The notes under the pieces: generated by a model
What the model was told of the DNA's origin: nothing
The model's database searches: none
What the model saw: the letters and a program-made list of their open reading frames with translations, nothing else
Part shown: piece after piece, positions 31,358 through 40,784 of the stretch
How the letters are laid out: every line of letters starts with the position of its first letter
Position numbering within the stretch: position 1 is the stretch's first letter
Assembly: GCF_007559005.1 (NCBI RefSeq)
Contig: NZ_CP041763.1
Location: 558,001 to 622,000 of the forward strand
Length of the DNA: 64,000 nucleotides
DNA from: Gordonia zhaorongruii
GTDB taxonomy: Bacteria; Actinomycetota; Actinomycetes; Mycobacteriales; Mycobacteriaceae
Direction: 5' to 3'
Made by a program: the position numbers and the translations under genes

Positions 31358-33220
31358 TCAGCGGGTGGTGCGTCGGGTCGGCGCGTCGCTCGGCGTGTGC
31401 ATCGGCGGAACCTGGAACGGCACGGTGGGCTCGGCATGGTCCGGTCGGCGGCCACCGAATCCCGGGACCATCGTGGCCCCGCGACTCGTCAGCACGGTCT
31501 GCACGAAGCCGATGCCGGTGAGGACGGCCACCACGGTGAATCCGATCCAGATGGTGGTCGGCAGGAGCACGCCGAGGCTGGCACCGATCACCCAGCACAG
31601 CTGCAGGACCGTCTCCGACCGGCCGAACGCTGAGGCGCGCGACTCCTCGGGCAGGTCGTCCTGGATGCTCGAATCCATGCAGACCTTGGCGACCGCGCTG
31701 GTGGCCGATCCGACGAAACCGGCGACGACCACGAGCAGCAGCGATCCGAAGACCGCCGCCAGGACACTCGCCGCGAAGGTCGCTCCGGTGGCCATGACGA
31801 TGAATTTCGTCGGATGCTTCAACTCGAGTCGGGTTCCGACGCCGTTGCCGAGGGCGTTGCCGACACCGGCGGCAGCGCCGACTGCGCCGAGCATCAGCAT
31901 CTGCTCCCAGCCCGAACTGTCCTGCGCCTTCGCGTAGAAGGCGATGTACAGGGTCAGGAACCCGGTGAGGATGCGGATGGTGCCGTTGCCCCACAAACCG
32001 GTGACCACGGTTCGGCCGAGCGGTTGACGCATCTTGGCCGCCAGGGTGCGGGAGAATCCGCCAGCCGACTCCGATGCACCCCGCTCCGCGTCGGGGTTTC
32101 CGCGGTAGGTGATGGTCGTCGGGACCTCGCCCTCGGTCACCTCGACCCACGCCGGGATCTTCATGCAGAAGTATCCGCCGACCAGCGCGGTGATGCACAG
32201 CCACAGCAATGCGCCGGGCACGTGGAAGGGCAGTGCCTTGGCGAGCACCATCTCGAGCAGGGCGGCGATCGCGCCGCCGACGATCGTGCCACCCAACAGG
32301 CCGAACGTCGTCAGACGCGAGTTGACGCGCACCAAGTCGATGGATGGTGGGAGAACGCGTGGTGCGACCGCGGACTTGAGCACGCCGAACGATTTCGACA
32401 GCACCATCAGGCCGAGCGCGCACGGGTACAGGACCCACGGCTTGTAGTTCAGCTGTTCGGCCTGCGCGTCCCACGACGAGTTCACGATGATCAGCAGTCC
32501 GAGGACGGCTCGGAGCACGAACGTGGCGGCCATCGCCATGCGCCTGCCGTGCTGGAGCTTGTCCAGGGCCGGGCCGATGAGCGGTGCGAGGAAGGCGAAC
32601 GGAGCGATGGTCAATGCCAGATACAGGCCGACGCTCGTCTTCGACTCGGCGGTGGCGGCGGCGAAGAACAACGTGTTCGCAAGGGCGACGGCCATCGCCG
32701 CGTCGACGGTGGTGTTCGCGACCACCGGCATCGTGAGCGCCGTCAGGCCCGAGCGGTCGGCGCCGTCGGCGGTCGCGGCGCGGTGGACCAGGTGCACGCC
32801 GCGCTCGGTGAAGTACTTGGAGCGGCGTGCCATCACCCGGACGACGGTGACCTTCTTCGGCGGGACGAACTCGGCGCCGCGCCGCTTTCCGGTGCTCGGA
32901 TCGATCGTCTCGGTGGCGGCGTCGGACGGATCCCGGTTCGGGGGCAACGGTCCGAGATGCGGGTTGTGCGTCCGCGGCGGAAGGTAAGCGCCGCTGGCCG
33001 GCCGGTCGGTGCCGGGCGGATCGGGGGACTCGAACGGCCGCGTCGATACGCGAGGCGAGCGCCGCTCGGCATCCTGATTCGCTGGATAGTTCGCATGGCC
33101 GGGGTGTGGTGCGGGGCGACGAGGAGCTCGGGCCTTCGGCTCCGCCTCGTGTCCCGGCCCCTGCTGAGGGTGAGGTCGGCCGCCGGCAGTGCGGCCGTCA
33201 CGGGATCCACGGAAGTTCAC
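31358..33220 (-). CDS. MFS-type transporter (Rv0876c-like)
   Basis: This 620-residue membrane protein has about 12 predicted helices from residue about 165 on. A long Pro/Arg-rich cytoplasmic N-terminus (about 120 residues) comes first, then the conserved KVTVVRVMARRSKYFTERGVHLVHRAA. It corresponds to Rv0876c of M. tuberculosis, a family of unknown substrate. The GTG at 33218-33220 has GAGGAA upstream. It is divergent from the DUF3027 gene (Rv0877 homologue), and the DUF2771 gene follows; the trio is conserved in the order. Confidence 0.85.
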   Translation of the reverse strand: MNFRGSRDGRTAGGRPHPQQGPGHEAEPKARAPRRPAPHPGHANYPANQDAERRSPRVSTRPFESPDPPGTDRPASGAYLPPRTHNPHLGPLPPNRDPSDAATETIDPSTGKRRGAEFVPPKKVTVVRVMARRSKYFTERGVHLVHRAATADGADRSGLTALTMPVVANTTVDAAMAVALANTLFFAAATAESKTSVGLYLALTIAPFAFLAPLIGPALDKLQHGRRMAMAATFVLRAVLGLLIIVNSSWDAQAEQLNYKPWVLYPCALGLMVLSKSFGVLKSAVAPRVLPPSIDLVRVNSRLTTFGLLGGTIVGGAIAALLEMVLAKALPFHVPGALLWLCITALVGGYFCMKIPAWVEVTEGEVPTTITYRGNPDAERGASESAGGFSRTLAAKMRQPLGRTVVTGLWGNGTIRILTGFLTLYIAFYAKAQDSSGWEQMLMLGAVGAAAGVGNALGNGVGTRLELKHPTKFIVMATGATFAASVLAAVFGSLLLVVVAGFVGSATSAVAKVCMDSSIQDDLPEESRASAFGRSETVLQLCWVIGASLGVLLPTTIWIGFTVVAVLTGIGFVQTVLTSRGATMVPGFGGRRPDHAEPTVPFQVPPMHTPSDAPTRRTTR

Positions 33221-33309
33221 ACCGTCAATTGTTCCTCATTCACCCGACAGGAGTGGGACGGGATGTGCCGGACGTGCGTCGGCGCACCCGCCTATTGCAC
33301 ACTGGACAG

Positions 33310-34218
33310 GTGAGTGTTGCTTACGAGACCCCTCGACTGACCGATGCAGTCGAATTCGCCCGCGCAGCCCTGGTCGCCGAGGGCGAGCACCCGGGCGCGC
33401 ATACCGATGCGCGCGCGGAGGGCGAATACGCGGCTGCCCACTACTTCGATGCCGAGCTTCCCGGTTACCGCGGATGGCAGTGGTGCGTCGTGGTGGCGGG
33501 CGCTCCCGACTCGTCGGAGGTGACGGTCAGCGAGACCGTCCTCCTCCCGGGAGGCGGGGCGCTCCTTGCTCCGAACTGGGTGCCGTGGGTCCAGCGAGTG
33601 GAGCCCGGCGACCTGGGACCGAGCGACTTGCTCGCCGCCCCGGAAGACGATCCACGCCTCGTTCCCGGGCACGTGGACACCGAGGACGTCGACCCCATCG
33701 ACCGCGACCAGGTGGGCCAGGTGGCGAGCGAGATCGGCCTCGGACGCAGGCGTCTCCTGTCGCTCGACGGTCGCGCCGATGCGGCGCAGCGCTGGTACGA
33801 CGGCGATTTCGGACCGGGGTCGACGATGGCGCGCAACGCCCGCCGCAACTGTGGGACCTGCGGTTTCTACCTGCCGATTGCCGGCGCGCTGCGCAGCGCG
33901 TTCGGTGTGTGCGCAAACGAACTCGCGGCCGACGGCCGCGCAGTCTCCGTCGAGTACGGCTGCGGTGCGCACTCGGACGTCAAGGCGCCGAAGGGTGCGG
34001 GCAGCCCGGCCTACGACGCCTTCGACGATGGCGCCGTCGAGATCGTCGCCAAGACGGTCACGTCCCGAACCGGCCCGAACAACGCCGGCCCGGACAAGAA
34101 CAGCCCGCACAAGACCAGCCCGGACACGACCAGCCCGGACACGACCAGCCCGGACATGACCAGGTCCGACGAGCAGGGGACCGAGACCGCCGGATCCGAT
34201 GGTCCGGCGCGGAGCTGA
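33310..34218 (+). CDS. DUF3027 protein (Rv0877-like) with a pentapeptide tail
   Basis: This 302-residue protein has the DUF3027 domain: AEGEYAAAHYFDAELPGYRGWQWCVVVAGAP, VTVSETVLLPGGGALLAPNWVPW, RNCGTCGFYLPIAG and CANELAADGRAVSVEYGCGAHSD. The four conserved cysteines suggest metal binding. The last part is a tandem run of pentapeptides (DTTSP-like) encoded by 15-bp repeats. The GTG at 33310 is chosen because the conserved domain starts at once. It overlaps the following ATPase gene by 20 bp, so the two are co-translated. No function is known for the family. Confidence 0.87.
   Translation: MSVAYETPRLTDAVEFARAALVAEGEHPGAHTDARAEGEYAAAHYFDAELPGYRGWQWCVVVAGAPDSSEVTVSETVLLPGGGALLAPNWVPWVQRVEPGDLGPSDLLAAPEDDPRLVPGHVDTEDVDPIDRDQVGQVASEIGLGRRRLLSLDGRADAAQRWYDGDFGPGSTMARNARRNCGTCGFYLPIAGALRSAFGVCANELAADGRAVSVEYGCGAHSDVKAPKGAGSPAYDAFDDGAVEIVAKTVTSRTGPNNAGPDKNSPHKTSPDTTSPDTTSPDMTRSDEQGTETAGSDGPARS
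34063..34167 (+). repeat. 15-bp tandem repeat (7 units) in the DUF3027 gene
   Basis: Seven successive 15-bp units of the type GACACGACCAGCCCG encode pentapeptides such as NNAGP, DKNSP, HKTSP, DTTSP, DTTSP and DMTRS. Two units are identical. This indicates recent slippage expansion at the 3' end of the gene. Confidence 0.85.
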
Positions 34219-36991
34219 CACCTTCGCCACCGATCCGGCTGACGCGGCTGACCCTTTCGGCACCGCGGCATTGCGCGACGCGACGCTGCAGTCGTGGCGC
34301 GCCTCGCCGACGCGGATGGCCGAGGACGCCGCCGCCGAGCGTGAACTCTCCGAGATCGGCTACCGCGGCAGGCTGCTGACCGAGCTCGCTGCGAACGCGG
34401 CCGACGCTGCGGCGGCGGCCTCGGTATCGGGGCGGCTCGCGGTTTCACTCGACGGAACCGTGCTGCGTTTCGCGAACACCGGCGCCCCGCTGACCCGTGA
34501 TGGTGTGGAGTCTCTCACCGCGCTTCGAGTGTCACCCAAGTCGCATCCGGACGTCGCAGCGGCGACCACGGTCGGCCGCTTCGGCGTCGGCTTCCGTGCG
34601 ACGGCCTTCGCCGACCGCGTCGTGGTCGCGTCGACGACCGGGGCCATCGAGTTCAGCCGGGAACGGACTGCCGAGGAGACGGGGCCGGGCGATGTGCCCG
34701 CGCAACGGCTCGCGTGGCCGAGCAGTGCCGTGTCACCGGACGGGTTCGCGACCGAGGTGGCGGTGGACGCGGGCGATCGCGCGACGTCGTTGTACACCGA
34801 CTTCGCCGACCAGATCCCGGACCTTCTGCTGGAACTTCCGGCGCTGGAACGGATCGATCTCGGAGAGAGCACTTTCACGCGCCGGATCGACGGCGATCAG
34901 ATTCAGATCGTCTGCGACGGCCGCACCGTCCAGAGCTGGTATGCCGCCCGCACCGAGCGCACCGTGTGGATGGTGCAGGCAGTGGACGGCGCGATCGTTC
35001 CCGTGGAGCGCGACGTGCTGCGGAGCCCGACGCCGACCGGCGTCGAACTGACCCTGCCCGCCCGCGTCATCGCCGATCTGCCACTGACCCCGGACCGGCG
35101 AGACGTGCACCCGGACGCCGACATCGCGGCGGCAGCAGCGGGATACACGCAGCTCGTCGAGTTGGTCCCCGACGAGCAGAAGCATCTGCTGATCCCGTCG
35201 CCCGCCCTCACGGCCGGACGGGTGGACGGGCAGCTTCGCGCGGCGATCATGGGCGAGCTGGCCGCTGCCAGGTGGGTGCCGACCGTGGTCGGAGATGCGT
35301 TGGCGCCGGATCGTGCGTGGGTTCTCCCTGGACTCACCGAGGCGCTCGGCACGGTCCTCGGCGAGGTACTGGAGCCGCTGGCGCGCCCCGACGTCTCGCA
35401 TCGGCCGGCATCGGCTGCCCTAGTCCGGCTCGGTGCTCGTGAACTCGGTCTCGCCGACCTGGCGGATCACCTGTCCGGAGTGCAGCGTGAACCCGGCTGG
35501 TGGCGCGATCTGTACGCCGCGTTGGCCGACCGCGTGCACACGGCGGACGATGCCGCCGAGCTGGGAGCCCTGCCTGTGCCGCGCACCGACGGGCGCACCC
35601 ATCGCGGTGCGCGCGGAGTGTTCGTCCTGGACGGGCTCTCCGCCGGAAGCGGTGACGCGGTCGCACCGGACTGGATGCCGATCGTCGAGCCGGATGCCTA
35701 CGATCCGCTGCTCGACCGTCTCGGACTCGAGCACCGGAGCATCGCCGACATCCTCGCCGATCCCGCACTCCAGGCGGCCGTCGACAACGCCGACGACCAC
35801 CGGGACCTGGCCGATACCGTGCTGCGCCTGATCTCGCTGGGCGACCTCGACACGGTTCCCGCCCACCTCGGCCGGCTCGAACTGCCCGCCACCGACGGCG
35901 ACGATTGGCCGGCCGACGAGCTGCTCCTGCCGGACGCCCCGGTCCGGACCGTGCTGATCGCCGATTCGCCCTTCGGCACCCTCGATCCCGCGGTCATCGA
36001 GCGATACGGCTCCGCTGCGGTGCGGGCGCTGGGCGCTGGCTGGGGATTCGGCGTCGTCCACGACGACGTGGCGACCGGGCCCGATCACGATCTGCCCGAT
36101 GAGGACGAGTGGTGGGACGCCTTCGACGTTCCGCCCGATCGCGTCGACGCGGTGCGCGACCTCGATCTGGTGGATCCGGACAAGTGGGTGGACGCCCTCG
36201 TGCTCCTCACCGAGGATCCGCGCACCGAGAACCTGCTGAGCACCGGATACACCCACTGGTGGCTGCGGCGGTTCGCCGAGATCGACGGGATCGCCCTGCG
36301 GAATCTGCGGGCCGACCGGGATTCGCCGGACGAGATGTTCGCGCCGGTGCCCGCCGAGCTGGCCGAGCCTGCCGTCGCCGATGCGGTCGCACCGTTGCTC
36401 GTCGCGGCCGCACCCGACGACACCGACGACGCACAGTTCTGGCTCGACGCGCTGGCCGACCCCGCACGGCGCATCTCGGCCGGGGTCGCTGCTCGTGCCC
36501 ACGCCGCGCTGGCCGTGGCCTGCCGCACCGGCGTCGTGGATGTGGCCGCCATCGCGCCGCCTGCAGGTGTCCGGACGCTCGCGGGCACGGTGACCGACGT
36601 TCCGGTCGTTCTCGACCGGCCGTGGTGGATCGCGGCGGTGCCGGCCGACCGCGCAGTGCTCGCCGGTCCCGTGGTCGAGGCGGTCGCGGCCCGCGAGATC
36701 GCCGACCTGCTCGACGCCGACGTCGCGAGCGAGGTGTGCCGCGCGGTCGTCGTCGGAGGGGGCGAGCCCGTCGACGCCGATTCGCCGGAGGCGGTGGAGT
36801 TCGGCGTCACCACGGGACGCCCGCTGACCGGACGCGTGCTGTTCCACGATCGGCTGGTCGTCGCGGTCGCCATCGGGGACGACGGCGATTCCGATGACGA
36901 CACCGAGCGCGAGGTGCGCGTGCCGTACTGGGTGGACGAGGCCGGAAGCGTTCACGTCGAACGCGGGGCCAGACGAGACCGGGCGAGATGA
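34199..36991 (+). CDS. HSP90/sacsin-like GHKL ATPase protein
   Basis: This 930-residue protein has an N-terminal HSP90-type (sacsin-like) nucleotide-binding domain in residues about 45-260. ELAANAADAAAAA corresponds to the ELxxNxxDA motif, LRFANTGAPLTRDGVESL to the DNGxG region, and VGRFGVGFRA to the glycine-rich lid. The remaining 650 residues are an acidic, Ala/Asp-rich region without a familiar domain. Its ATG overlaps the DUF3027 gene by 20 bp. Actinobacteria carry such proteins beside DUF3027, but a role (chaperone or signalling ATPase) has not been established to my knowledge. No signal peptide; cytosolic. Confidence 0.8.
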   Translation: MVRRGADTFATDPADAADPFGTAALRDATLQSWRASPTRMAEDAAAERELSEIGYRGRLLTELAANAADAAAAASVSGRLAVSLDGTVLRFANTGAPLTRDGVESLTALRVSPKSHPDVAAATTVGRFGVGFRATAFADRVVVASTTGAIEFSRERTAEETGPGDVPAQRLAWPSSAVSPDGFATEVAVDAGDRATSLYTDFADQIPDLLLELPALERIDLGESTFTRRIDGDQIQIVCDGRTVQSWYAARTERTVWMVQAVDGAIVPVERDVLRSPTPTGVELTLPARVIADLPLTPDRRDVHPDADIAAAAAGYTQLVELVPDEQKHLLIPSPALTAGRVDGQLRAAIMGELAAARWVPTVVGDALAPDRAWVLPGLTEALGTVLGEVLEPLARPDVSHRPASAALVRLGARELGLADLADHLSGVQREPGWWRDLYAALADRVHTADDAAELGALPVPRTDGRTHRGARGVFVLDGLSAGSGDAVAPDWMPIVEPDAYDPLLDRLGLEHRSIADILADPALQAAVDNADDHRDLADTVLRLISLGDLDTVPAHLGRLELPATDGDDWPADELLLPDAPVRTVLIADSPFGTLDPAVIERYGSAAVRALGAGWGFGVVHDDVATGPDHDLPDEDEWWDAFDVPPDRVDAVRDLDLVDPDKWVDALVLLTEDPRTENLLSTGYTHWWLRRFAEIDGIALRNLRADRDSPDEMFAPVPAELAEPAVADAVAPLLVAAAPDDTDDAQFWLDALADPARRISAGVAARAHAALAVACRTGVVDVAAIAPPAGVRTLAGTVTDVPVVLDRPWWIAAVPADRAVLAGPVVEAVAAREIADLLDADVASEVCRAVVVGGGEPVDADSPEAVEFGVTTGRPLTGRVLFHDRLVVAVAIGDDGDSDDDTEREVRVPYWVDEAGSVHVERGARRDRAR

Positions 36992-37027
36992 GACCGGTGG
37001 AGATGAGACTGGTGGAGATGAGACTGG
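36985..37027. repeat. 15-bp tandem repeat (about 3 units)
   Basis: GAGATGAGACCGGTG, GAGATGAGACTGGTG and GAGATGAGACTGG follow one another from the last codons of the ATPase gene into the spacer before the acyl-CoA dehydrogenase. Confidence 0.85.
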
Positions 37028-37071
37028 GTACGGTTGAACCGAATATCGCCGATCACAGAAGAGGGTGACCG

Positions 37072-38211
37072 ATGCCGGTCGATCGACTCCTGCCATCCGA
37101 CGAGGCTCGTCACCTGATCGAGCTGACCCGAGACGTCGGTGACCGGCTCCTCTCTCCGATCGCCGATCAGCACGAGAAGGCCGAGACGTATCCGGAAGGC
37201 GTGTTCGCCGAGCTGGGCCGAGCCGGGCTCCTCGGACTGACGTACCCGGAGGAATACGACGGCGGTGATCAGCCGTACGAGGTGTACCTGCAGGTCCTCG
37301 AGGAGCTCGCCGCTCGGTGGGCGTCGGTCGCCGTCGCGGTCAGCGTGCACGGTCTGGCCTGCATGCCGTTGTTCGCCTTCGGGAGCGACGATCAGAAGCA
37401 GCGCTGGCTGCCGGATCTGCTGAACGGCCGACTGGTCGGCGCCTACAGCCTGTCCGAACCGCAGGCCGGGTCGGATGCCGCGGCCATCCGGTGCCGCGCG
37501 GACGAGACGGACGGCGGTTACCGCGTGACCGGCACCAAGTCGTGGATCACCCACGGCGGCATCGCCGATGTGTACAACGTGTTCGTTCGTACCGGATCCG
37601 GTTCCAAGGGCATCTCGTGCCTGCTGGTCCCGCGGGACACCGAGCGGCTCGAGTTCGGCAGGCCCGAGGAGAAGATGGGACTGCACGCGGTGCCGACCAC
37701 CTCGGCGTCGTACGACGGCGCGTTCGTCGACGCCGACCGGCTGATCGGTGCGCAAGGGCAGGGGCTGCAGATCGCCTTCTCGGCACTCGATGCCGGACGG
37801 CTCGGCATCGCCGCGTGCGCGACCGGCCTCGCCCAGTCCGCACTCGACGCCGCCGTCGAGTACGCCAAGGAACGCGAGACCTTCGGTCACAGGATCATCG
37901 ACCATCAGGGGCTGTCGTTCCTGCTCGCCGACATGTCGGCCGCCGTCGACTCGGCGCGCGCCACCTACCTCGACGCGGCACGACGCCGTGACGCGGGTCT
38001 GGCGTACTCGCGCGCCGCTGCCACCGCGAAACTGGTGGCTACGGACGCCGCGATGAAGGTCACCACCGACGCCGTCCAGGTCCTCGGCGGGAACGGCTAC
38101 ACCCGGGACTTCCGCGTGGAGCGCTTGATGCGGGAAGCCAAGATCATGCAGATCTTCGAGGGCACCAACCAGATCCAGCGGCTGGTCATCGGCCGGGCAC
38201 TCGCGAAGTAG
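37072..38211 (+). CDS. Acyl-CoA dehydrogenase
   Basis: This 379-residue flavoenzyme of the short/medium-chain acyl-CoA dehydrogenase type has N-terminal helices, AYSLSEPQAGSDAA (FAD-binding), and VTGTKSWITHGG. The C-terminal signature reads QVLGGNGYTRDFRVERLMREAKIMQIFEGTNQIQ, where the Glu in FEGTN is the catalytic base. It oxidises acyl-CoA to enoyl-CoA and passes electrons to ETF. The ATG at 37072 follows AGAGGGTG. The PAP2 gene follows after 11 bp. Chain length cannot be read from sequence. Confidence 0.94.
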   Translation: MPVDRLLPSDEARHLIELTRDVGDRLLSPIADQHEKAETYPEGVFAELGRAGLLGLTYPEEYDGGDQPYEVYLQVLEELAARWASVAVAVSVHGLACMPLFAFGSDDQKQRWLPDLLNGRLVGAYSLSEPQAGSDAAAIRCRADETDGGYRVTGTKSWITHGGIADVYNVFVRTGSGSKGISCLLVPRDTERLEFGRPEEKMGLHAVPTTSASYDGAFVDADRLIGAQGQGLQIAFSALDAGRLGIAACATGLAQSALDAAVEYAKERETFGHRIIDHQGLSFLLADMSAAVDSARATYLDAARRRDAGLAYSRAAATAKLVATDAAMKVTTDAVQVLGGNGYTRDFRVERLMREAKIMQIFEGTNQIQRLVIGRALAK

Positions 38212-38222
38212 GAAGACGCGGG

Positions 38223-38831
38223 ATGCAGCCGTTCGGGTTCGATCACGAGATCACCGATTCGATCGTCTCCGGTCGGCATGAGTCGTGGACGTCGCTCATG
38301 CAGCTGACCACGGCGTTCGGGGACACGTTGCCGTTGACGATCGTGGTGATCGGAGTGTTCGTCCTCGCCTGGCTCGCGGGACGCATCGACTTCGCGGCCC
38401 TCATCGTGTTCGGCTCGGTGACCGGCTACCTGCTCATGCAGCTGCTGAAGCTGATGTTCGCGCGGGACCGGCCACCGGTGGAGGATCGGCTGATCGTCGT
38501 CGGTGGGCATGCTTTCCCGTCGGGGCACGCGATGCTCAGCACAGTCGTTCTCGGGCTCACCGTGATCATCCTGCACCGGATCTACCCGCGAGTGCGCGAG
38601 CGCGCAGCATGGCTGCTCATCGGTCCGGTTCTGGTGCTGCTCATCGGATTCAGCCGCGTGTACCTGGGTGTGCACTGGACGAGCGATGTGCTGGCAGGCT
38701 GGTTGATCGGCCTCTTCTGGGTCGCGGTGTGCGTCCTGGTGCACGTACGGGGCGCCAAACGGCGTCAGGCGGCTCGGGAGGCTCCGAAACCGAAGACGCT
38801 GCGCTCGGACCCGGCGAGCCGGGCCAGATAG
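38223..38831 (+). CDS. PAP2-type membrane phosphatase
   Basis: This 202-residue PAP2 superfamily protein has five to six membrane helices. The three phosphatase motifs are K-x6-R-P (KLMFARDRPP), PSGHA, and S-R-x5-H-x3-D (SRVYLGVHWTSD). The His residues of motifs two and three form the phospho-enzyme pair. It acts on membrane lipid phosphates such as phosphatidate or undecaprenyl pyrophosphate. It is 11 bp after the acyl-CoA dehydrogenase gene, so probably co-transcribed. Confidence 0.92.
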   Translation: MQPFGFDHEITDSIVSGRHESWTSLMQLTTAFGDTLPLTIVVIGVFVLAWLAGRIDFAALIVFGSVTGYLLMQLLKLMFARDRPPVEDRLIVVGGHAFPSGHAMLSTVVLGLTVIILHRIYPRVRERAAWLLIGPVLVLLIGFSRVYLGVHWTSDVLAGWLIGLFWVAVCVLVHVRGAKRRQAAREAPKPKTLRSDPASRAR

Positions 38832-38852
38832 CTGCCCATCCCGGGGACGGGA

Positions 38853-39101
38853 TCAGTCGAGCCCCTCCTGAGCACCACGTGAACCACGACGGACGGCCCC
38901 CCGCTGTGCGAGCACGATAGCCGTGCCTGCCACGCCGACACCGAGTCCGACCAGACAGATGGCGAGGGCGTGGTCGCCACCGAGATCGCCGATCCACACG
39001 GCCAGCGTCGCCACCAGCCAGGCGACCATCCCGACCACGATGACCGGTTCCGGTGCGCGCAGTCGCGCGGGAAGCTCTGGGATCGATGTCTCGTCGGGCA
39101 C
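38853..39101 (-). CDS. DUF2530 small membrane protein (Rv0879c-like)
   Basis: This 82-residue protein has two membrane helices (VIVVGMVAWLVATLAVWIG and ALAICLVGLGVGVAGTAIVL) joined by a short loop. It matches the DUF2530 family and lies where M. tuberculosis has Rv0879c. The GTG at 39099-39101 is the likely start, since residues before it are not family-like. The gene is convergent with the PAP2 gene. No function is known. Confidence 0.78.
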   Translation of the reverse strand: MPDETSIPELPARLRAPEPVIVVGMVAWLVATLAVWIGDLGGDHALAICLVGLGVGVAGTAIVLAQRGAVRRGSRGAQEGLD

Positions 39102-39184
39102 GTTTACAGGGTAGCTTTCCTCCCGTGGGTCGTAGACCCCGCGTTGTGAGACTGCACTGATCAACACCGTGCGAAGGGTGAGCC

Positions 39185-40784
39185 ATGACAGATGCGCCTG
39201 GGGCGAATGACGCCGGGTCCGATGCCACTGGGATGAATCCCGCTGGGGCGAATGCCACTGGGATGAATCCCGCTGAGATCCGTGTTGCGGAGACCGGCGA
39301 GGCGGCGGGGACCGGCCCTGCTCCCGGGAGCGACGCCGGAAAGCCCGCAGGCGGCGTGCTCGACCGCTACTTCAAGATCTCCGAGCGCGGCTCGACCCTC
39401 GCACGAGAGGTGCGCGGCGGCCTGGTCACGTTCTTCGCGATGGCCTACATCATCGTCCTGAACCCGATCATCATCGGCGGCGACGCGGCCACCGGCACCA
39501 ACGTGGACGCCTTCGGCCACGCACTCGATCCCGTCCAGGTGACCGCGGTGACCGCGCTCGTGGCCGGAATCATGTCGGTTCTGTTCGGCGTGATCGCGAA
39601 CTTCCCGTTCGCCTTCGCCGCAGGCCTTGGCATCAACAGTCTCCTCGCGGTGACGATCGCACCCCAGATGAGCTGGCCCGCCGCGATGGGGCTGGTGGTC
39701 ATCGACGGCATCATCATCGTCATCCTCGGTCTGACCGGCGTGCGCACCGCCGTGTTCAACGCGGTTCCGAATGAACTGAAGGCCGCGATCGCCGCGGGCA
39801 TCGGCGCGTTCATCGCGCTGGTCGGGCTCACGAACGCCGGATTCGTCACCCACGGCGCCGAGACCGGTCCGCCGGTCCAACTCGGTGTCGACGGCTCGAT
39901 CGCGACCGTCCCCACGATGCTGTTCGCGGTCGGTGTCCTGCTGATGGGCGTACTCGTGGTTCGCCGGGTGCCGGGTGGCATCCTGCTGGGAATCGTCGTG
40001 ATGACGATCGTGTCGATGGTCGTGGAGGCGTTTCTCGATCTCGAGACGTCGGAGTCCGGAGGCTGGGCGATGAACGTGCCCAAGAGTCCCGACGGCGTCG
40101 GCGGGCTGCCGGATCTCTCGCTGGTCGGCGACGTCGACCTGTTCGGGGCCTTCACCGGAGCCTTCGAGCACGTCAGCATCCTGATCGCCTGCGTCTTCGT
40201 GTTCACGCTCGTGCTGTCGAACTTCTTCGACGCGATGGGCACCATGACCGGGCTGGGCCGGGAAGCCGGGCTGACCGACAAGGACGGCAATCTCCCGGGC
40301 ATCGGCAAGGCACTGGCCGTCGAGGGTGCCGGCGCTGTCGCCGGCGGCGTCGCCTCGTCGTCGTCGAACACGGTGTTCGTCGAATCGTCATCGGGTATCG
40401 CCGAGGGAGCGCGCACCGGACTGGCGAACGTGGTGACCGGCGGGCTGTTCCTGGCCGCCATGTTCTTCACACCGCTCTACAAGATCGTGCCCATGGAAGC
40501 TGTCGCTCCCGCCCTCGTCGTGGTCGGCGCGCTGATGATGTCGCAGGTCCGCGAGATCGACTTCACCCGCTTCGAGTACGCGCTGCCCGCGTTCCTGACG
40601 ATCGTGGTCATGCCGTTCACCTACTCGATCGCCAACGGGCTCGGCGTCGGATTCATCGCATGGGTCGTCCTGCAGTCGGCGAACGGGAAGATCCGCCAAG
40701 GTGCATCCGCTGCTCTGGGCGGTCGCGGCCCTGTTCGTGGTCTACTTCGCGCGAGGCCCCATCGAGCACCTCATCAACAGCTAG
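39185..40784 (+). CDS. NCS2 (AzgA-type) purine permease, frameshifted near the 3' end
   Basis: This is a 13-14-helix nucleobase:cation symporter of the AzgA (guanine/hypoxanthine) group. RGGLVTFFAMAYIIVLNP, FAAGLGINSLLA, NFFDAMGTMTGLGREAGL and ASSSSNTVFVESSSGIAEGARTGLA are family signatures. The N-terminal 50 residues contain repeated ATGMNPA units. After GKIR (about 40696) the frame loses its match and would run on to 40855 with an Arg-rich tail. The next frame reads VHPLLWAVAALFVVYFARG to a TAG at 40782-40784, the expected C-terminus. One extra C in CGCCAAG explains this. The correct stop overlaps the convergent eis stop, supporting a real ancestral end there. It is either a sequence error or a recent mutation. 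Confidence 0.85.

Noticed and set aside
39161..40171. Minus-strand open frame rich in His/Asp/Arg opposite the permease
   Set aside because: Low-complexity antisense frame of a transporter gene; no domain.
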